A stretch of DNA of 64,000 nucleotides, from assembly GCA_002423125.1 (NCBI GenBank), contig DIUW01000019.1, positions 28,362-92,361 of the forward strand, read 5' to 3'. The DNA is from Legionellaceae bacterium UBA6148 (GTDB taxonomy: Bacteria; Pseudomonadota; Gammaproteobacteria; Legionellales; Legionellaceae). Shown one piece after another: positions 55,377-64,000 of the stretch. The notes beneath the pieces were generated by a model, which made no database searches, had not been told where the DNA came from, and saw nothing but the letters and a program-made list of their open reading frames with translations. Position 1 is the stretch's first letter, and each line of letters begins with the position of its first letter. The position numbers and the translations under genes are program-made.

Positions 55377-56390
55377 CTAAAATTGACGTAAAAAGTTTAA
55401 ATCGCTTTCAAACATCAAGCGTAAATCATCAATTCCAAAATACAGCATGGCTAATCGGTCAATTCCCATGCCAAACGCGAATCCTTGATATTCTTTAGGA
55501 GAAATATTCACTGCTTTTAGGACATTGGGGTGAACCATGCCGGATCCGCCAACTTCGAGCCAGCCAGTGAATTTACATGATCGGCATCCTTCTCCCGAGC
55601 ATTGAGTACACTGAATATCAATTTCCGCAGATGGTTCAGTAAATGGAAAATAAGACGGTCTAAATCGTAAAGGGAGCTCTTTGTTGAATAAGGCTTTAAA
55701 AAATTCGGTTAACAAGCCTTTCAAACCAGATAATGTTGCCTGCTTATCAACCACCAGGCCTTCAACTTGGTGAAACATCGGAGTATGAGTCATGTCCGAA
55801 TCGCATCGATACACTCGCCCTGGCGCAATCAAGCGAAAGGGCGGTTGTTGTGCTTCCATTGTACGCACTTGGACAGGAGATGTATGAGTGCGCAACAGAC
55901 GACCGTCACCAAAATAAAATGTATCGTGCATGGCGCGTGCGGGATGATTGTCAGGAATATTTAAAGCTTCGAAATTATAAAATTCGGTTTCTATTTCAGG
56001 TCCATCGACACTATCGAAACCCAAGCGGGTAAAATAATCGATAATGAATTGTCGTATTTGGGTGACTGGATGGATTGAGCCAGTCTGCTTTTCGCGACCA
56101 GGCAACGTGACATCAATGTATTCAGAGGATAATTTTTTTTCCAACTCAAGCTCTTTAAGCGTCGCCATTTTTAGATCGATGTGTTTGCTGACTTCTTGTT
56201 TTGCTTGATTGATTAATTGCCCCATTTTGGGTTTTTCTTCAGCAGATAGTGTCGCTAAGCCCTTGAGGATGTCCGTCATGCGGCCTTTTTTCCCTAGGTA
56301 TTCAATGCGAATGGCTTCAAGGGCACTCATATCATCGGCCTGAGCTATCGCTTCAAGTGCATGTTGGGTTAATGTGGTGATCTCGTGCAT
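55377..56390 (-). CDS. pheS: Phenylalanyl-tRNA synthetase alpha subunit
   Basis: 337 residues. N-terminal coiled coil (about 1-90) for tRNA binding, then the class II core: [34 protein letters not shown] (motif 2 with the TH sequence), [16 protein letters not shown] and [14 protein letters not shown] (motif 3). A cysteine cluster ([12 protein letters not shown]) typical of PheS is present. The 171-base gap from rplT contains two strong hairpins and no convincing pheM-type leader peptide. Confidence 0.97.
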   Translation of the reverse strand: MHEITTLTQHALEAIAQADDMSALEAIRIEYLGKKGRMTDILKGLATLSAEEKPKMGQLINQAKQEVSKHIDLKMATLKELELEKKLSSEYIDVTLPGREKQTGSIHPVTQIRQFIIDYFTRLGFDSVDGPEIETEFYNFEALNIPDNHPARAMHDTFYFGDGRLLRTHTSPVQVRTMEAQQPPFRLIAPGRVYRCDSDMTHTPMFHQVEGLVVDKQATLSGLKGLLTEFFKALFNKELPLRFRPSYFPFTEPSAEIDIQCTQCSGEGCRSCKFTGWLEVGGSGMVHPNVLKAVNISPKEYQGFAFGMGIDRLAMLYFGIDDLRLMFESDLNFLRQF

Positions 56391-56426
56391 GATGCAACCT
56401 TTGCAGAATAAATTTTGTGGGTGGAT

Positions 56427-56484
56427 TATACTTCGCGCGAAGTATATTTGGAAGACGCATTCGGGATACGATCATCCCGAATGC
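56427..56484 (-). promoter_or_regulatory. Two hairpins in the rplT-pheS gap
   Basis: A perfect 20-base palindrome (TATACTTCGCGCGAAGTATA, 56427-56446) and a 10-bp stem GCATTCGGGA/TCCCGAATGC (56457-56484) lie back to back upstream of pheS. Neither is followed by a long T-run on the minus strand, so simple termination is uncertain. An attenuation or processing role is possible. Confidence 0.4.
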
Positions 56485-56561
56485 AGCGCTTTAAGATCAG
56501 CCCTTGATTGCAGGAATCTGATTAGCGCTGCAACCAGGCTACGATGTTACTTTTTTGGGAT

Positions 56562-56921
56562 TTAAGCAGTCAGCGCTGCTTTGGCACGCTCAGCAACGGC
56601 AGCGAATGCAACTTTGTCGTGGACAGCCATATCAGCCAATACTTTGCGATCCAGTTCAATAGATGCTTTTTTCAGTCCATTGATGAGCTGGCTGTAAGAC
56701 AGGCCGCATTCACGTGACTGTGCATTAATTCGAACAATCCACAATGCACGGAATTGTCGTTTTTTCTGACGACGATCGCGATAAGCATACTGTCCTGCTT
56801 TAATAACGGCTTGATGGGCAACGCGATAGGTTCGACTGCGTGCGCCACTGTAGCCTTTGGCTAATTTTAATATTTTTTTGTGACGCGCTTTGGCGGTCAC
56901 ACCACGTTTAACTCTTGGCAT
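56562..56921 (-). CDS. rplT: 50S ribosomal protein L20
   Basis: 119 residues, highly basic. [19 protein letters not shown] and [20 protein letters not shown] are hallmark L20 segments. It is essential for early large-subunit assembly and in many bacteria represses its own operon. It lies 14 bases after rpmI. Confidence 0.98.
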   Translation of the reverse strand: MPRVKRGVTAKARHKKILKLAKGYSGARSRTYRVAHQAVIKAGQYAYRDRRQKKRQFRALWIVRINAQSRECGLSYSQLINGLKKASIELDRKVLADMAVHDKVAFAAVAERAKAALTA

Positions 56922-56935
56922 AATTCATCTCCTCA

Positions 56936-57136
56936 TTAACTACCGTGTAACATACGCGTAGCTAAACGCGCGTCACATTTTTTTAAGGTACCACTACCGA
57001 CGCGCAAATGACGTTTTTGCTTCGTCGATTTTTTGGTGAGGATATGATTCCGGTAAGCTCCACGGCGTTTGATCGCGCCGCTTGCCGTTTTGCGGAAGCG
57101 TTTTGTCGCTCCGCGGTGTGTCTTTAACTTTGGCAT
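56936..57136 (-). CDS. rpmI: 50S ribosomal protein L35
   Basis: 66 residues, very basic. [20 protein letters not shown] and the central [15 protein letters not shown] are typical of L35. It lies between infC and rplT in the classic infC-rpmI-rplT order. Confidence 0.98.
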   Translation of the reverse strand: MPKLKTHRGATKRFRKTASGAIKRRGAYRNHILTKKSTKQKRHLRVGSGTLKKCDARLATRMLHGS

Positions 57137-57172
57137 AACAACATACTCCGCATTGATAACTTTTATAGTTAT

Positions 57173-57706
57173 CTATTTCTTTTTAGGTGATAACACCATC
57201 AATAGTTGACGACCTTCACGCTTGGCCTGTTGCTCAACAGTTGCAAACTCAGCGGTATCGATCAACAATCGATCCATAATTTTCATGCCAAGTTCTTGAT
57301 GTGTCATCTCTCGACCACGGAAACGCAAGGTAATTTTAACTTTGTCTCCGTGAGTTAGGAAACGTACCAGGTTGCGTAGCTTGACCTGATAATCCCCATC
57401 TTCCGTCGTAGGACGGAATTTAACCTCTTTGACTTGAACTTGCTTTTGCTTCTTTTTTGACTCAGCTTGCTTTTTGCTCAATTCAAAGAGAAATTTGCCG
57501 TAATCCATAATGCGACATACGGGCGGTTTGGCTGTTGGTGATATTTCTACCAAATCCAATCCACTTTCTTCCGCGGCGCGCAGCGCCTCTCGGGTTGATA
57601 CTATTCCAGCTTGGTTGCCATCGACATCAATTAAGCGTACCTCTGGTATATTGATTTGTTCGTTAATTCTTGCGCGATCACTTTCACGCCGAGTTGATGC
57701 ACTAAT
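57173..57706 (-). CDS. infC: Translation initiation factor IF-3 with ATT start
   Basis: 177 residues. No suitable ATG exists at the N-terminus. The family sequence ([20 protein letters not shown]) begins after ATT at 57706-57704, placed eight bases behind GGAGG at the end of thrS. ATT starts on infC allow IF-3 to limit its own translation because IF-3 rejects non-standard starts. The N-domain, linker ([19 protein letters not shown]) and C-domain ([19 protein letters not shown]) are complete. It starts three bases after the thrS stop. Confidence 0.95.
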   Translation of the reverse strand: MSASTRRESDRARINEQINIPEVRLIDVDGNQAGIVSTREALRAAEESGLDLVEISPTAKPPVCRIMDYGKFLFELSKKQAESKKKQKQVQVKEVKFRPTTEDGDYQVKLRNLVRFLTHGDKVKITLRFRGREMTHQELGMKIMDRLLIDTAEFATVEQQAKREGRQLLMVLSPKKK

Positions 57707-57709
57707 GGT

Positions 57710-59641
57710 TTAATCCTCCAGCCGGTTTAAAGTGAAGCTTTTTTTATCAATTTCTTGATTTAATACTTCACAAATGGTGTTAATCGACATTACCCCTAAA
57801 TCACGGCCGTCTCGCAGACGAACCGTTGCCTGTTGATTATCTACTTCTTTATCGCCAACAATTAACAAATAAGGTACTTTTTGTAATGTATGCTCGCGAA
57901 TTTTAAAGCCTACTTTCTCATTTCTCAAGTCAAATTTTGCACGAATACCGTTCGATTGTAAAGTATTGGCAATTTCAATCGCATAATTATTGTGTTTTTC
58001 GCTAATCGTTAAGATTGAGACTTGTGTTGGCGCAAGCCATAATGGGAAATTCCCTGCATAATGCTCAATCAAAATTCCAATGAATCGCTCAAATGTTCCA
58101 AGAATAGCACGATGAATCATGACCGGGGTTTGCTTAAAGCCATCTTCGGCAACGAATTGAGCTCCCAAACGTTCAGGCATCGAAAAATCAACTTGAATTG
58201 TACCACATTGCCAAATACGCCCCAGGCAATCCGGCAAAGAGCATTCGATTTTAGGGCCGTAAAAGGCACCTTCGCCAGGTGCGTCTATCCATTTCAGTCC
58301 GCGCTCTTGCATCGCAAATTTTAATGAAGCTTCTGCTTTATCCCACGTTTCATCGCTGCCCACTCGTTGCTCTGGACGTAAGGCCAGGCGATAAATGATA
58401 TTGTCGAAGCCAAAATCGGCATAAACGGATTGAATCAATTCAAGAAGTAACATGACTTCAGATTGAATTTGATCTTCAGTGCAAAAAATATGCGCATCAT
58501 CTTGGACGAAATTTCGTACACGCATTAATCCGTGCAACGCGCCAGATGGTTCACAACGGTGACAATTACCAAATTCAGCAAGTCTTATGGGAAGATCGCG
58601 GTAGCTTTTGATTCCTTGATTATAGACTTGCACGTGACAAGGGCAATTCATGGGTTTTACAGCATATTGGCGATTTTCAGTTTCAGTGACAAACATAGCG
58701 TCTCTAAAATTTTCCCAATGACCTGATTTCTCCCAGAGTACTTTGTCAACGAGTTGGGGCGTTCGAATTTCTTGATAACCAAAAGTCGATAGCCTGCGTT
58801 GCATGTATTTCTGAATAATTTGGTACAGCGTCCATCCATTGGGATGCCAAAACACCATGCCTGGGGCAATATCTTGAAAATGAAATAAGCCGAGCGCTTT
58901 GCCTAATTTACGATGATCGCGTTTTTCGGCTTCTTCTATACGGAATAGATAATCGGCTAACGATTTTTTGTCTGCAAATGCAGTACCATAAACACGCTGT
59001 AACATTTCATTACGAGAATCACCGCGCCAGTAGGCACCGGCAAGTTTTGTTAATTTGAAGGCTTTTAGTCGCCCAGTAGAAGGCACGTGTGGACCTCGGC
59101 AGAGATCTTCGAAATCGCCTTGGCGATATAATGAAAGCACTTCGCCTTCAGGTATGTCGGCGATGATTTTAGCTTTATATTCCTCACCAATGCTTTTAAA
59201 ATAGGCGATTGCATCGTTACGGGGTAGTTCTCGGCGTGTAATAGGGTGATCTGCCTTTGCTAACTCATACATTTTGTCTTCAATGTGTTGCATGTCTTCA
59301 GGTGTGAACGAGCGTGAGAACGCAAAATCGTAGTAAAACCCTTCGTCAATAACAGGACCAATTGTGACTTGCGCCGTGGGGAATAGTTGTTTAACCGCTT
59401 GCCCAAGCAAATGCGCTGTGGAGTGACGAATGACCTCTAAGCTTTCGGGATTTTTTTCAGTCACAATAACCAGCGATGAATCTTCCGTAATGGAATGGCT
59501 AACATCACACATACGCCCATTTACACAGCCAGCTAGGGCTGCTTTTGCCAGGCCAGGGCTAATACTTTCAGCCACGTCGTACACCGTAACAGGATGTTTG
59601 AACGGCTTAATACTGCCGTCGGGCAATGTAATGTTTGGCAT
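57710..59641 (-). CDS. thrS: Threonyl-tRNA synthetase
   Basis: 643 residues, full length. N-terminal TGS domain ([14 protein letters not shown]), the HxxxH editing domain ([17 protein letters not shown]), the class II core ([57 protein letters not shown]) and the anticodon-binding domain ([18 protein letters not shown]). It heads thrS-infC-rpmI-rplT-pheS-pheT-ihfA. Confidence 0.98.
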   Translation of the reverse strand: MPNITLPDGSIKPFKHPVTVYDVAESISPGLAKAALAGCVNGRMCDVSHSITEDSSLVIVTEKNPESLEVIRHSTAHLLGQAVKQLFPTAQVTIGPVIDEGFYYDFAFSRSFTPEDMQHIEDKMYELAKADHPITRRELPRNDAIAYFKSIGEEYKAKIIADIPEGEVLSLYRQGDFEDLCRGPHVPSTGRLKAFKLTKLAGAYWRGDSRNEMLQRVYGTAFADKKSLADYLFRIEEAEKRDHRKLGKALGLFHFQDIAPGMVFWHPNGWTLYQIIQKYMQRRLSTFGYQEIRTPQLVDKVLWEKSGHWENFRDAMFVTETENRQYAVKPMNCPCHVQVYNQGIKSYRDLPIRLAEFGNCHRCEPSGALHGLMRVRNFVQDDAHIFCTEDQIQSEVMLLLELIQSVYADFGFDNIIYRLALRPEQRVGSDETWDKAEASLKFAMQERGLKWIDAPGEGAFYGPKIECSLPDCLGRIWQCGTIQVDFSMPERLGAQFVAEDGFKQTPVMIHRAILGTFERFIGILIEHYAGNFPLWLAPTQVSILTISEKHNNYAIEIANTLQSNGIRAKFDLRNEKVGFKIREHTLQKVPYLLIVGDKEVDNQQATVRLRDGRDLGVMSINTICEVLNQEIDKKSFTLNRLED

Positions 59642-59693
59642 CTTGCGCTTCCTTTTGTACCAAATGAATTAAACGGTGAAGTCATTGAGAGTA

Positions 59694-59715
59694 CAAAAAA
59701 CCCTGCGATGCAGGG
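59694..59715 (-). terminator. Terminator after tRNA-Val
   Basis: On the minus strand CCCTGC/GCAGGG with a 3-base loop is followed by TTTTTT. It lies 12 bases past the tRNA-Val 3' end and 52 bases before the thrS start, separating the two. Confidence 0.75.
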
Positions 59716-59727
59716 CTTTATGATTTT

Positions 59728-59802
59728 TGGTAGGCACGAGTGGGATCGAACCACCGACCACCACCATGTCAAGGTGGTGCTCTACCACTGAGCTACGTGC
59801 CT
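59728..59802 (-). tRNA. tRNA-Val (anticodon GAC)
   Basis: 75 bases on the minus strand with an encoded CCA. Acceptor AGGCACG/CGTGCCT, D arm GCTC..GAGC, anticodon stem CCACC/GGTGG around TTGACAT (anticodon GAC), and a T arm with TTCGATC. Confidence 0.95.
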
Positions 59803-59972
59803 ATATATTGCTCTTAGCAAAGAATAGTGACATTATATACAGAATCTTGGATGAAAATCAAATGAAATTCTTGAATTAATAAACAAGTGTTTCAATTTTG
59901 GCGCCGTTCATGTATAATAATTAGCCATATTACTGGCGAATGAGTTGCTAGTGTCATTGTGTAGGGCATGCT

Positions 59973-62951
59973 ATGAGCGGAGCGAGAAGGGCAAAACACT
60001 TACTATCTGATTATAATCATCGGCACTATAGGAATTTTACGCTTAACCGAGAGACCACTCTTAGATTACCAAAAATTTCTTCTGTGTTGGGGATTATTGG
60101 CGCGTCTGGTCATGATATTTATAAAAAAACGATCGTTTATGAGCGATCGGATGCTCATGTCAAATTTATTACTAAAAATGACGAAGCCCATGGTTTTTTA
60201 TGGCAGACCCGTGCAGAGAAACTCAAAGAAGCGACTCGGTGGGGGATTGTTAAAACACACTCAATTACTGGCGCAGTCCTCTCCGCGCTTGGACGGTACC
60301 GTATTTCTGCGCATCAACGTGTCGCAAAAGGATTGGTAGGTAACTCACAGGCCATCAAGTTAAAATTACTCGATTTGTATCAATCTCGTTTCGAGGCATT
60401 GCAGGCATTAGAATCTTTGGTCAATAAAAATAACACGGTAATCGAGTATACACGTGTTTTTGAGAATTATATTCGACAATTGGAAATACTCAAACGTGAC
60501 TTCAAAGCGAGTTTTTCTGAGGTTGACCCATCGGGAATCGATGATCAAACGACTGCGCAAATCAGCAGTGATATCGAGGCTGATATTCAACGAGCAATGC
60601 AGTATCAATCTGAATTTTCGAATAAAAAAGACGGTCTTCGTTCGTGCAACCGTTCGAGAGGTCAAGATTCCATCATGGAGTTTGTTAAAGAACAAATGAT
60701 CCATGGGCTCTATGAACTACAGGGAATCAATCAAGATTTAAGTTACAGTCGTCATCGTTATTTTGCGTTGACGCGTGGTGAACTCAATGATTGTATTGAA
60801 GATGCACGTCAAGCAATTAATAGTCATCAGGCGGATCCCCGCAATGCCGTGACCCATGCACATCATGGCCTGTATTCAGAAAATAAAGACGACTTGTTGA
60901 CATATGATTTTTCAGATGATGGCTTAACCCCTTTTCGTGAACGTGAAATTTTGTTGGCCATCAGCTTCATTGAAGGATGGGATGTCCTTGATAACCGTAA
61001 GGACAAACCCACACCAACGGTCCGCAATGAAGCATGGGGTACAGAAGAGCTGGATATCATTACCGCGACGCAATGGAAAACGCATCGTAATTGGAAAACG
61101 TCGTTGAAAAGTCTTGGATTTTTTATTTTCAATATTGTTAAAGGTATTTTTGTTTCACAGTCCCCTTGGGAAGAGGAGTCGTGGAAAAATAATTCATTCC
61201 ATCTTGTTGCTGCTGAGCTTCGACGCCATGCTGCGCCGAATGAACCCCTTTGGCAAAAACCATTGAAGCTTTTAAAAGGGCTCTATCATGCAATGATGGA
61301 TCTTGTATACGGTATTCGTGATTTTGGTTTAAAGCTGAGGATTTACATGCCGCGCGAAATTTTAAATGATTGGGAATCTAGAACATCATTGACCCAATCA
61401 TTAAATGAACTATTTTCAGAAGTGGACGCTGAGATCAATACGATTCAACACATCGAAAAAAATAGTTTGGATGAGGTGTTAAAGAAAAGTCATTTTACAC
61501 AAACGCCGACGTCATCATTATGCACAAGTCAGTTGGTACGTGCTGAATATCCCCTGACGGCGGGTGAACAAAATGATATTTTGACGGCGTTGGCGAGAGG
61601 GGCTAATGAATTTGGTAATGTCTTTAGTATGCTTTATGCAAAAGATCCTGTAGCAGGGCTAGTATATACAACGGTTTATGGAATATGTTCGACTGCGATT
61701 TTTCTACCGACTTTTGCAACAGAGGTGTTTGGAAAAGGCGTTGTTGAGCTGTCTACTGCGGTTGGGTATTCGATGGGATCATCACAACTCGCCGCAGCAG
61801 TTGGTTTGAGCTCAACTGCGGCATATAGCGGAGTGATTGCTTGGGATGCGTTAATGAGTGGTCCGAATGGCATACTGGTCAATATACTGTATCAAATGGC
61901 AGATGATCCGTTGACATCGGGGGCCTATTTTGCCGCGGCATATGCAGTTGGTCATATTTTAGCGAATGGAATTAATGGTTATCCTATTCCTTGGATTAGC
62001 GACCATGTTAAAGCCGATCTGGGAACCGCTCCGGAAACAAGTTACCCCGTGTTTGGAGCGAAGGCTGCATTTGCCTTATACGAAGCGTTTTCTAAGCATC
62101 GGCAAGATATTTACCAACACATTAAATTATCAGATCCTGTGCAAATAAAAATTGATGAGCAGTGTAGCGCAGCCGTTCACATTGTTGACCGATTTCGGCT
62201 CGTTCATTGGCTGTCTAAAAACACGGCGATGTTGCCCCTGCTTGAAGAGAAACAAAAATTTCAAATTGTCAGACACATTGATGCACTTTTTAGTCGAGAC
62301 GAGCGCAAATCATTGTATCAATTACTTTATCCTGAAACGCATTCTTCGATTGCGTTTCAACTGATATCCATTCCGTTGAACTACATTCCGGCTGTTTTAC
62401 GGGTTGGTGTATCGTTCGTATCGAGTGTATTTGCGGTCATTATGAATGATAGTCCTTACCCACTTGAGCCGGTAAAGCGTGCATCGAGCAAGCTAGCGGA
62501 TATGGCGCGTAGAGATTTAAGTCGATTGATTGTGTCTGCAACGTATTTGTTTTATGTACCATACAATTTGATATCAAGCCTTTTTAAAGCGATTGCATCT
62601 ACGTTCACCATGATAATAGGCCGTGTCGCAGGCCTCTTTGACACGAAATTTGCTCATGCAATGCATCAGCGTTTTGCGACGATGCATGTTGAATCTCGGC
62701 GTGCAGTAGAGGTTATTTATCCTGGCCGAGCTTTAAAAAGTGTTGCTGTTGCGCACCCGGTTCATACGATGAAGGCGGTAGAAGGATCTTATTTACAATT
62801 GATCGATTTGCTTGGGAAAACAAAAAAAGGGGATGTTGTATTACCCGCGGTTGCAGAACCGAAACATGATCCATTGCTGCATTGCGCAAGTCCCGTTGAT
62901 CAAACGGTTGCATTCCCTGACGATCGTAGCTTGAATTCCTATCAAATTTGA
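59973..62951 (+). CDS. Large membrane protein of unknown function, candidate effector
   Basis: 992 residues, not recognised. A basic N-terminus without a signal peptide leads into a long helical, partly coiled-coil region (about 100-330). Scattered hydrophobic segments occur near 385-400 and 565-660 (VAGLVYTTVYGICSTAIFLP; AAAVGLSSTAAYSGVIAWDAL; GAYFAAAYAVGHILANGING), with further amphipathic or hydrophobic helices around 795-880 (IPAVLRVGVSFVSSVFAVI; LFYVPYNLISSLFKAIAST). The tail is polar, with acidic residues near the end (VAFPDDRSLNSYQI). The layout is like that of large Dot/Icm substrates that insert in host membranes; this is inference only. Monocistronic. Confidence 0.75.
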   Translation: MSGARRAKHLLSDYNHRHYRNFTLNRETTLRLPKISSVLGIIGASGHDIYKKTIVYERSDAHVKFITKNDEAHGFLWQTRAEKLKEATRWGIVKTHSITGAVLSALGRYRISAHQRVAKGLVGNSQAIKLKLLDLYQSRFEALQALESLVNKNNTVIEYTRVFENYIRQLEILKRDFKASFSEVDPSGIDDQTTAQISSDIEADIQRAMQYQSEFSNKKDGLRSCNRSRGQDSIMEFVKEQMIHGLYELQGINQDLSYSRHRYFALTRGELNDCIEDARQAINSHQADPRNAVTHAHHGLYSENKDDLLTYDFSDDGLTPFREREILLAISFIEGWDVLDNRKDKPTPTVRNEAWGTEELDIITATQWKTHRNWKTSLKSLGFFIFNIVKGIFVSQSPWEEESWKNNSFHLVAAELRRHAAPNEPLWQKPLKLLKGLYHAMMDLVYGIRDFGLKLRIYMPREILNDWESRTSLTQSLNELFSEVDAEINTIQHIEKNSLDEVLKKSHFTQTPTSSLCTSQLVRAEYPLTAGEQNDILTALARGANEFGNVFSMLYAKDPVAGLVYTTVYGICSTAIFLPTFATEVFGKGVVELSTAVGYSMGSSQLAAAVGLSSTAAYSGVIAWDALMSGPNGILVNILYQMADDPLTSGAYFAAAYAVGHILANGINGYPIPWISDHVKADLGTAPETSYPVFGAKAAFALYEAFSKHRQDIYQHIKLSDPVQIKIDEQCSAAVHIVDRFRLVHWLSKNTAMLPLLEEKQKFQIVRHIDALFSRDERKSLYQLLYPETHSSIAFQLISIPLNYIPAVLRVGVSFVSSVFAVIMNDSPYPLEPVKRASSKLADMARRDLSRLIVSATYLFYVPYNLISSLFKAIASTFTMIIGRVAGLFDTKFAHAMHQRFATMHVESRRAVEVIYPGRALKSVAVAHPVHTMKAVEGSYLQLIDLLGKTKKGDVVLPAVAEPKHDPLLHCASPVDQTVAFPDDRSLNSYQI

Positions 62952-63092
62952 ATGGACCCGAATTATTTCTGGTACAATTCTTCTTTTTCAGGTTCAACCT
63001 AGAACAGGATGCATTAATCCCAGGTTTGCTTCGGGCTACCTTACTGAAATGAGTGAGGATTATTAACCAATTTTTATAACCAGGAGAACCTT

Positions 63093-63968
63093 ATGCGTTT
63101 GGTCACGCTTTTAGTACTTGCGATTTGGTATCACGCAGGAATGGCCCAAGTGATTCATATAGAAACAGATAGTTTCGCTGAAATTAATTCCCTCTACCAC
63201 GATAAAGTAACGGATCGTGCCAACACCCTTCTTGTCTTTGACATTGATGAAACCTTATTAACGATGTCACAAGCATTAGGTAGTGTCGCTTGGTGGGATT
63301 GGCAAAATGAGTTGTTGCGCCAGGATAACGATTCCAGCAAATTGGTTGCTCATACGATGCATGATTTAGTTGACGTACAGAATGTATTGTTTCAACTGAT
63401 AAAAATGAATGTAACGGATCAATTCGTTGTGCCTTTTATAAAAGAAGCTTCTGAACAAGGATCCTCCGTGATGGGGCTTACCGCTCGAGGTCGTGAGTCG
63501 CTCAGTATTACATTAAGCCAGTTAACCGGAAATGGTTTTGTCGACCAACAAAATCAATTGCTGTTTCATACGAGTGGGCCAAAATTATCCAATCAAGACA
63601 CGGCGTTAGGGGGTGACCTCCAGTGTGATTCATTGACTGGGCATGTTAGTTATTATCAAGGTATTGTTTTTTTGGGTAGCCAAAACAAAGGTCAAGCGTT
63701 ACGTTGTATTCTTGCTGGTTCAGACAAACACTATAAGACCATTTTTTTTGTTGATGATGTTGCAAATAATGTTGATGCGGTCGCAAAAGAATTTGCAAAT
63801 CAAGTGGGAATCGACGTTTTTAGTATACGTTACACGCGAGGGGATAGTAAAAAACAACGATTCTTACACACGGAAGCTTTACAAGATGAAGCGGATACGC
63901 AATGGAAAAATATTAAAAGAACCCTGGATCAAAATATTCAACAGCCTGCGATCAGTCTCGAAAAATGA
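63093..63968 (+). CDS. Secreted HAD-like protein, DUF2608 family
   Basis: 291 residues. A signal peptide (1-18, ending HAGMA) precedes the HAD motif I LLVFDIDETLL (Asp near 49 and 51). Motif II is probably SSVMGLTARGRES (Thr in GLTARG), and motif III/IV TIFFVDDVANNVDAV. DUF2608 proteins of this kind are common in Legionella and chlamydia-like intracellular bacteria and are predicted periplasmic or exported phosphatases. GGAG lies seven bases before the ATG. The last 32 bases of the window hold nothing recognisable. Confidence 0.87.
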   Translation: MRLVTLLVLAIWYHAGMAQVIHIETDSFAEINSLYHDKVTDRANTLLVFDIDETLLTMSQALGSVAWWDWQNELLRQDNDSSKLVAHTMHDLVDVQNVLFQLIKMNVTDQFVVPFIKEASEQGSSVMGLTARGRESLSITLSQLTGNGFVDQQNQLLFHTSGPKLSNQDTALGGDLQCDSLTGHVSYYQGIVFLGSQNKGQALRCILAGSDKHYKTIFFVDDVANNVDAVAKEFANQVGIDVFSIRYTRGDSKKQRFLHTEALQDEADTQWKNIKRTLDQNIQQPAISLEK

Positions 63969-64000
63969 AGTGTAAACTCGGATCCGCAGTTTTTGGATGG

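Noticed and set aside
56391..56561. pheM-like leader peptide and attenuator
   Set aside because: No Phe-rich short frame and no U-tailed terminator are evident, although hairpins are present.

Overview
The window looks like a chromosomal segment of a Legionellales gammaproteobacterium (Legionella or a close relative). This rests on protein families typical of that order: three copies of the Legionella-type major outer membrane protein, an LbtU-like siderophore porin, a DUF2608 secreted HAD protein, Legionella-style effector-like proteins, and a bacterial member of the eukaryotic mitochondrial carrier family. Base composition is moderately AT-rich. Assignments are from reading the sequence and proteins by eye; no database search was run.

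Layout. 1-1577: a gene cut by the left edge, a small membrane protein that may be an effector remnant, then about 900 bases with two palindromic, MITE-like structures and a possible trp leader. 1578-5914: trpD-trpC-trpF-trpB-trpA with overlapping genes. 6014-7183: membrane protein of unknown function. 7212-10096 (minus): panB-panC-CDP-alcohol phosphatidyltransferase-hda. 10390-12090 (minus): membrane-anchored kinase-like protein, a likely effector. 12386-14479 (minus): fusA, then tRNA-Pro(GGG). 14702-20905 is accessory: a decayed pair of integrases beside the tRNA, a beta-barrel plus IPT/DUF1566 surface-protein pair, the mitochondrial carrier protein, dispersed repeats and an orphan MNT nucleotidyltransferase, followed by vapBC (21027-21681).

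21942-31382 is an uninterrupted TCA block, sdhCDAB-sucABCD, which encodes succinate dehydrogenase, 2-oxoglutarate dehydrogenase E1/E2 and succinyl-CoA synthetase; pdxH follows. 32201-34549 carries an RMF-like protein, cytochrome c4, monothiol glutaredoxin and a 2-Cys peroxiredoxin. 34571-36251 (minus) is pyrC-rnt. 36381-42270 is an outer-membrane island: three MOMP paralogues (two nearly identical), an LbtU-like porin and another barrel. dsbA and a 978-residue unknown protein follow on the minus strand.

45963-48076 holds ribB and rho with a MITE between them. 48272-49768 holds a secreted pepsin-like aspartic protease behind a small secreted protein. From 49850 to 59802 the minus strand carries core information genes: tRNA-Val(GAC), thrS, infC (ATT start), rpmI, rplT, pheS, pheT, ihfA, a thioredoxin-like ferredoxin and gyrB. 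The right end has a 992-residue membrane protein of unknown function and a secreted DUF2608 HAD protein.

The most interesting items are the mitochondrial-carrier protein, the pepsin-like protease pair, the kinase-like membrane protein, the MITE family whose internal hairpin shows paired compensatory changes, the MOMP duplication with loop-confined divergence, and a DUF1566 protein that could be a diversity-generating retroelement target.
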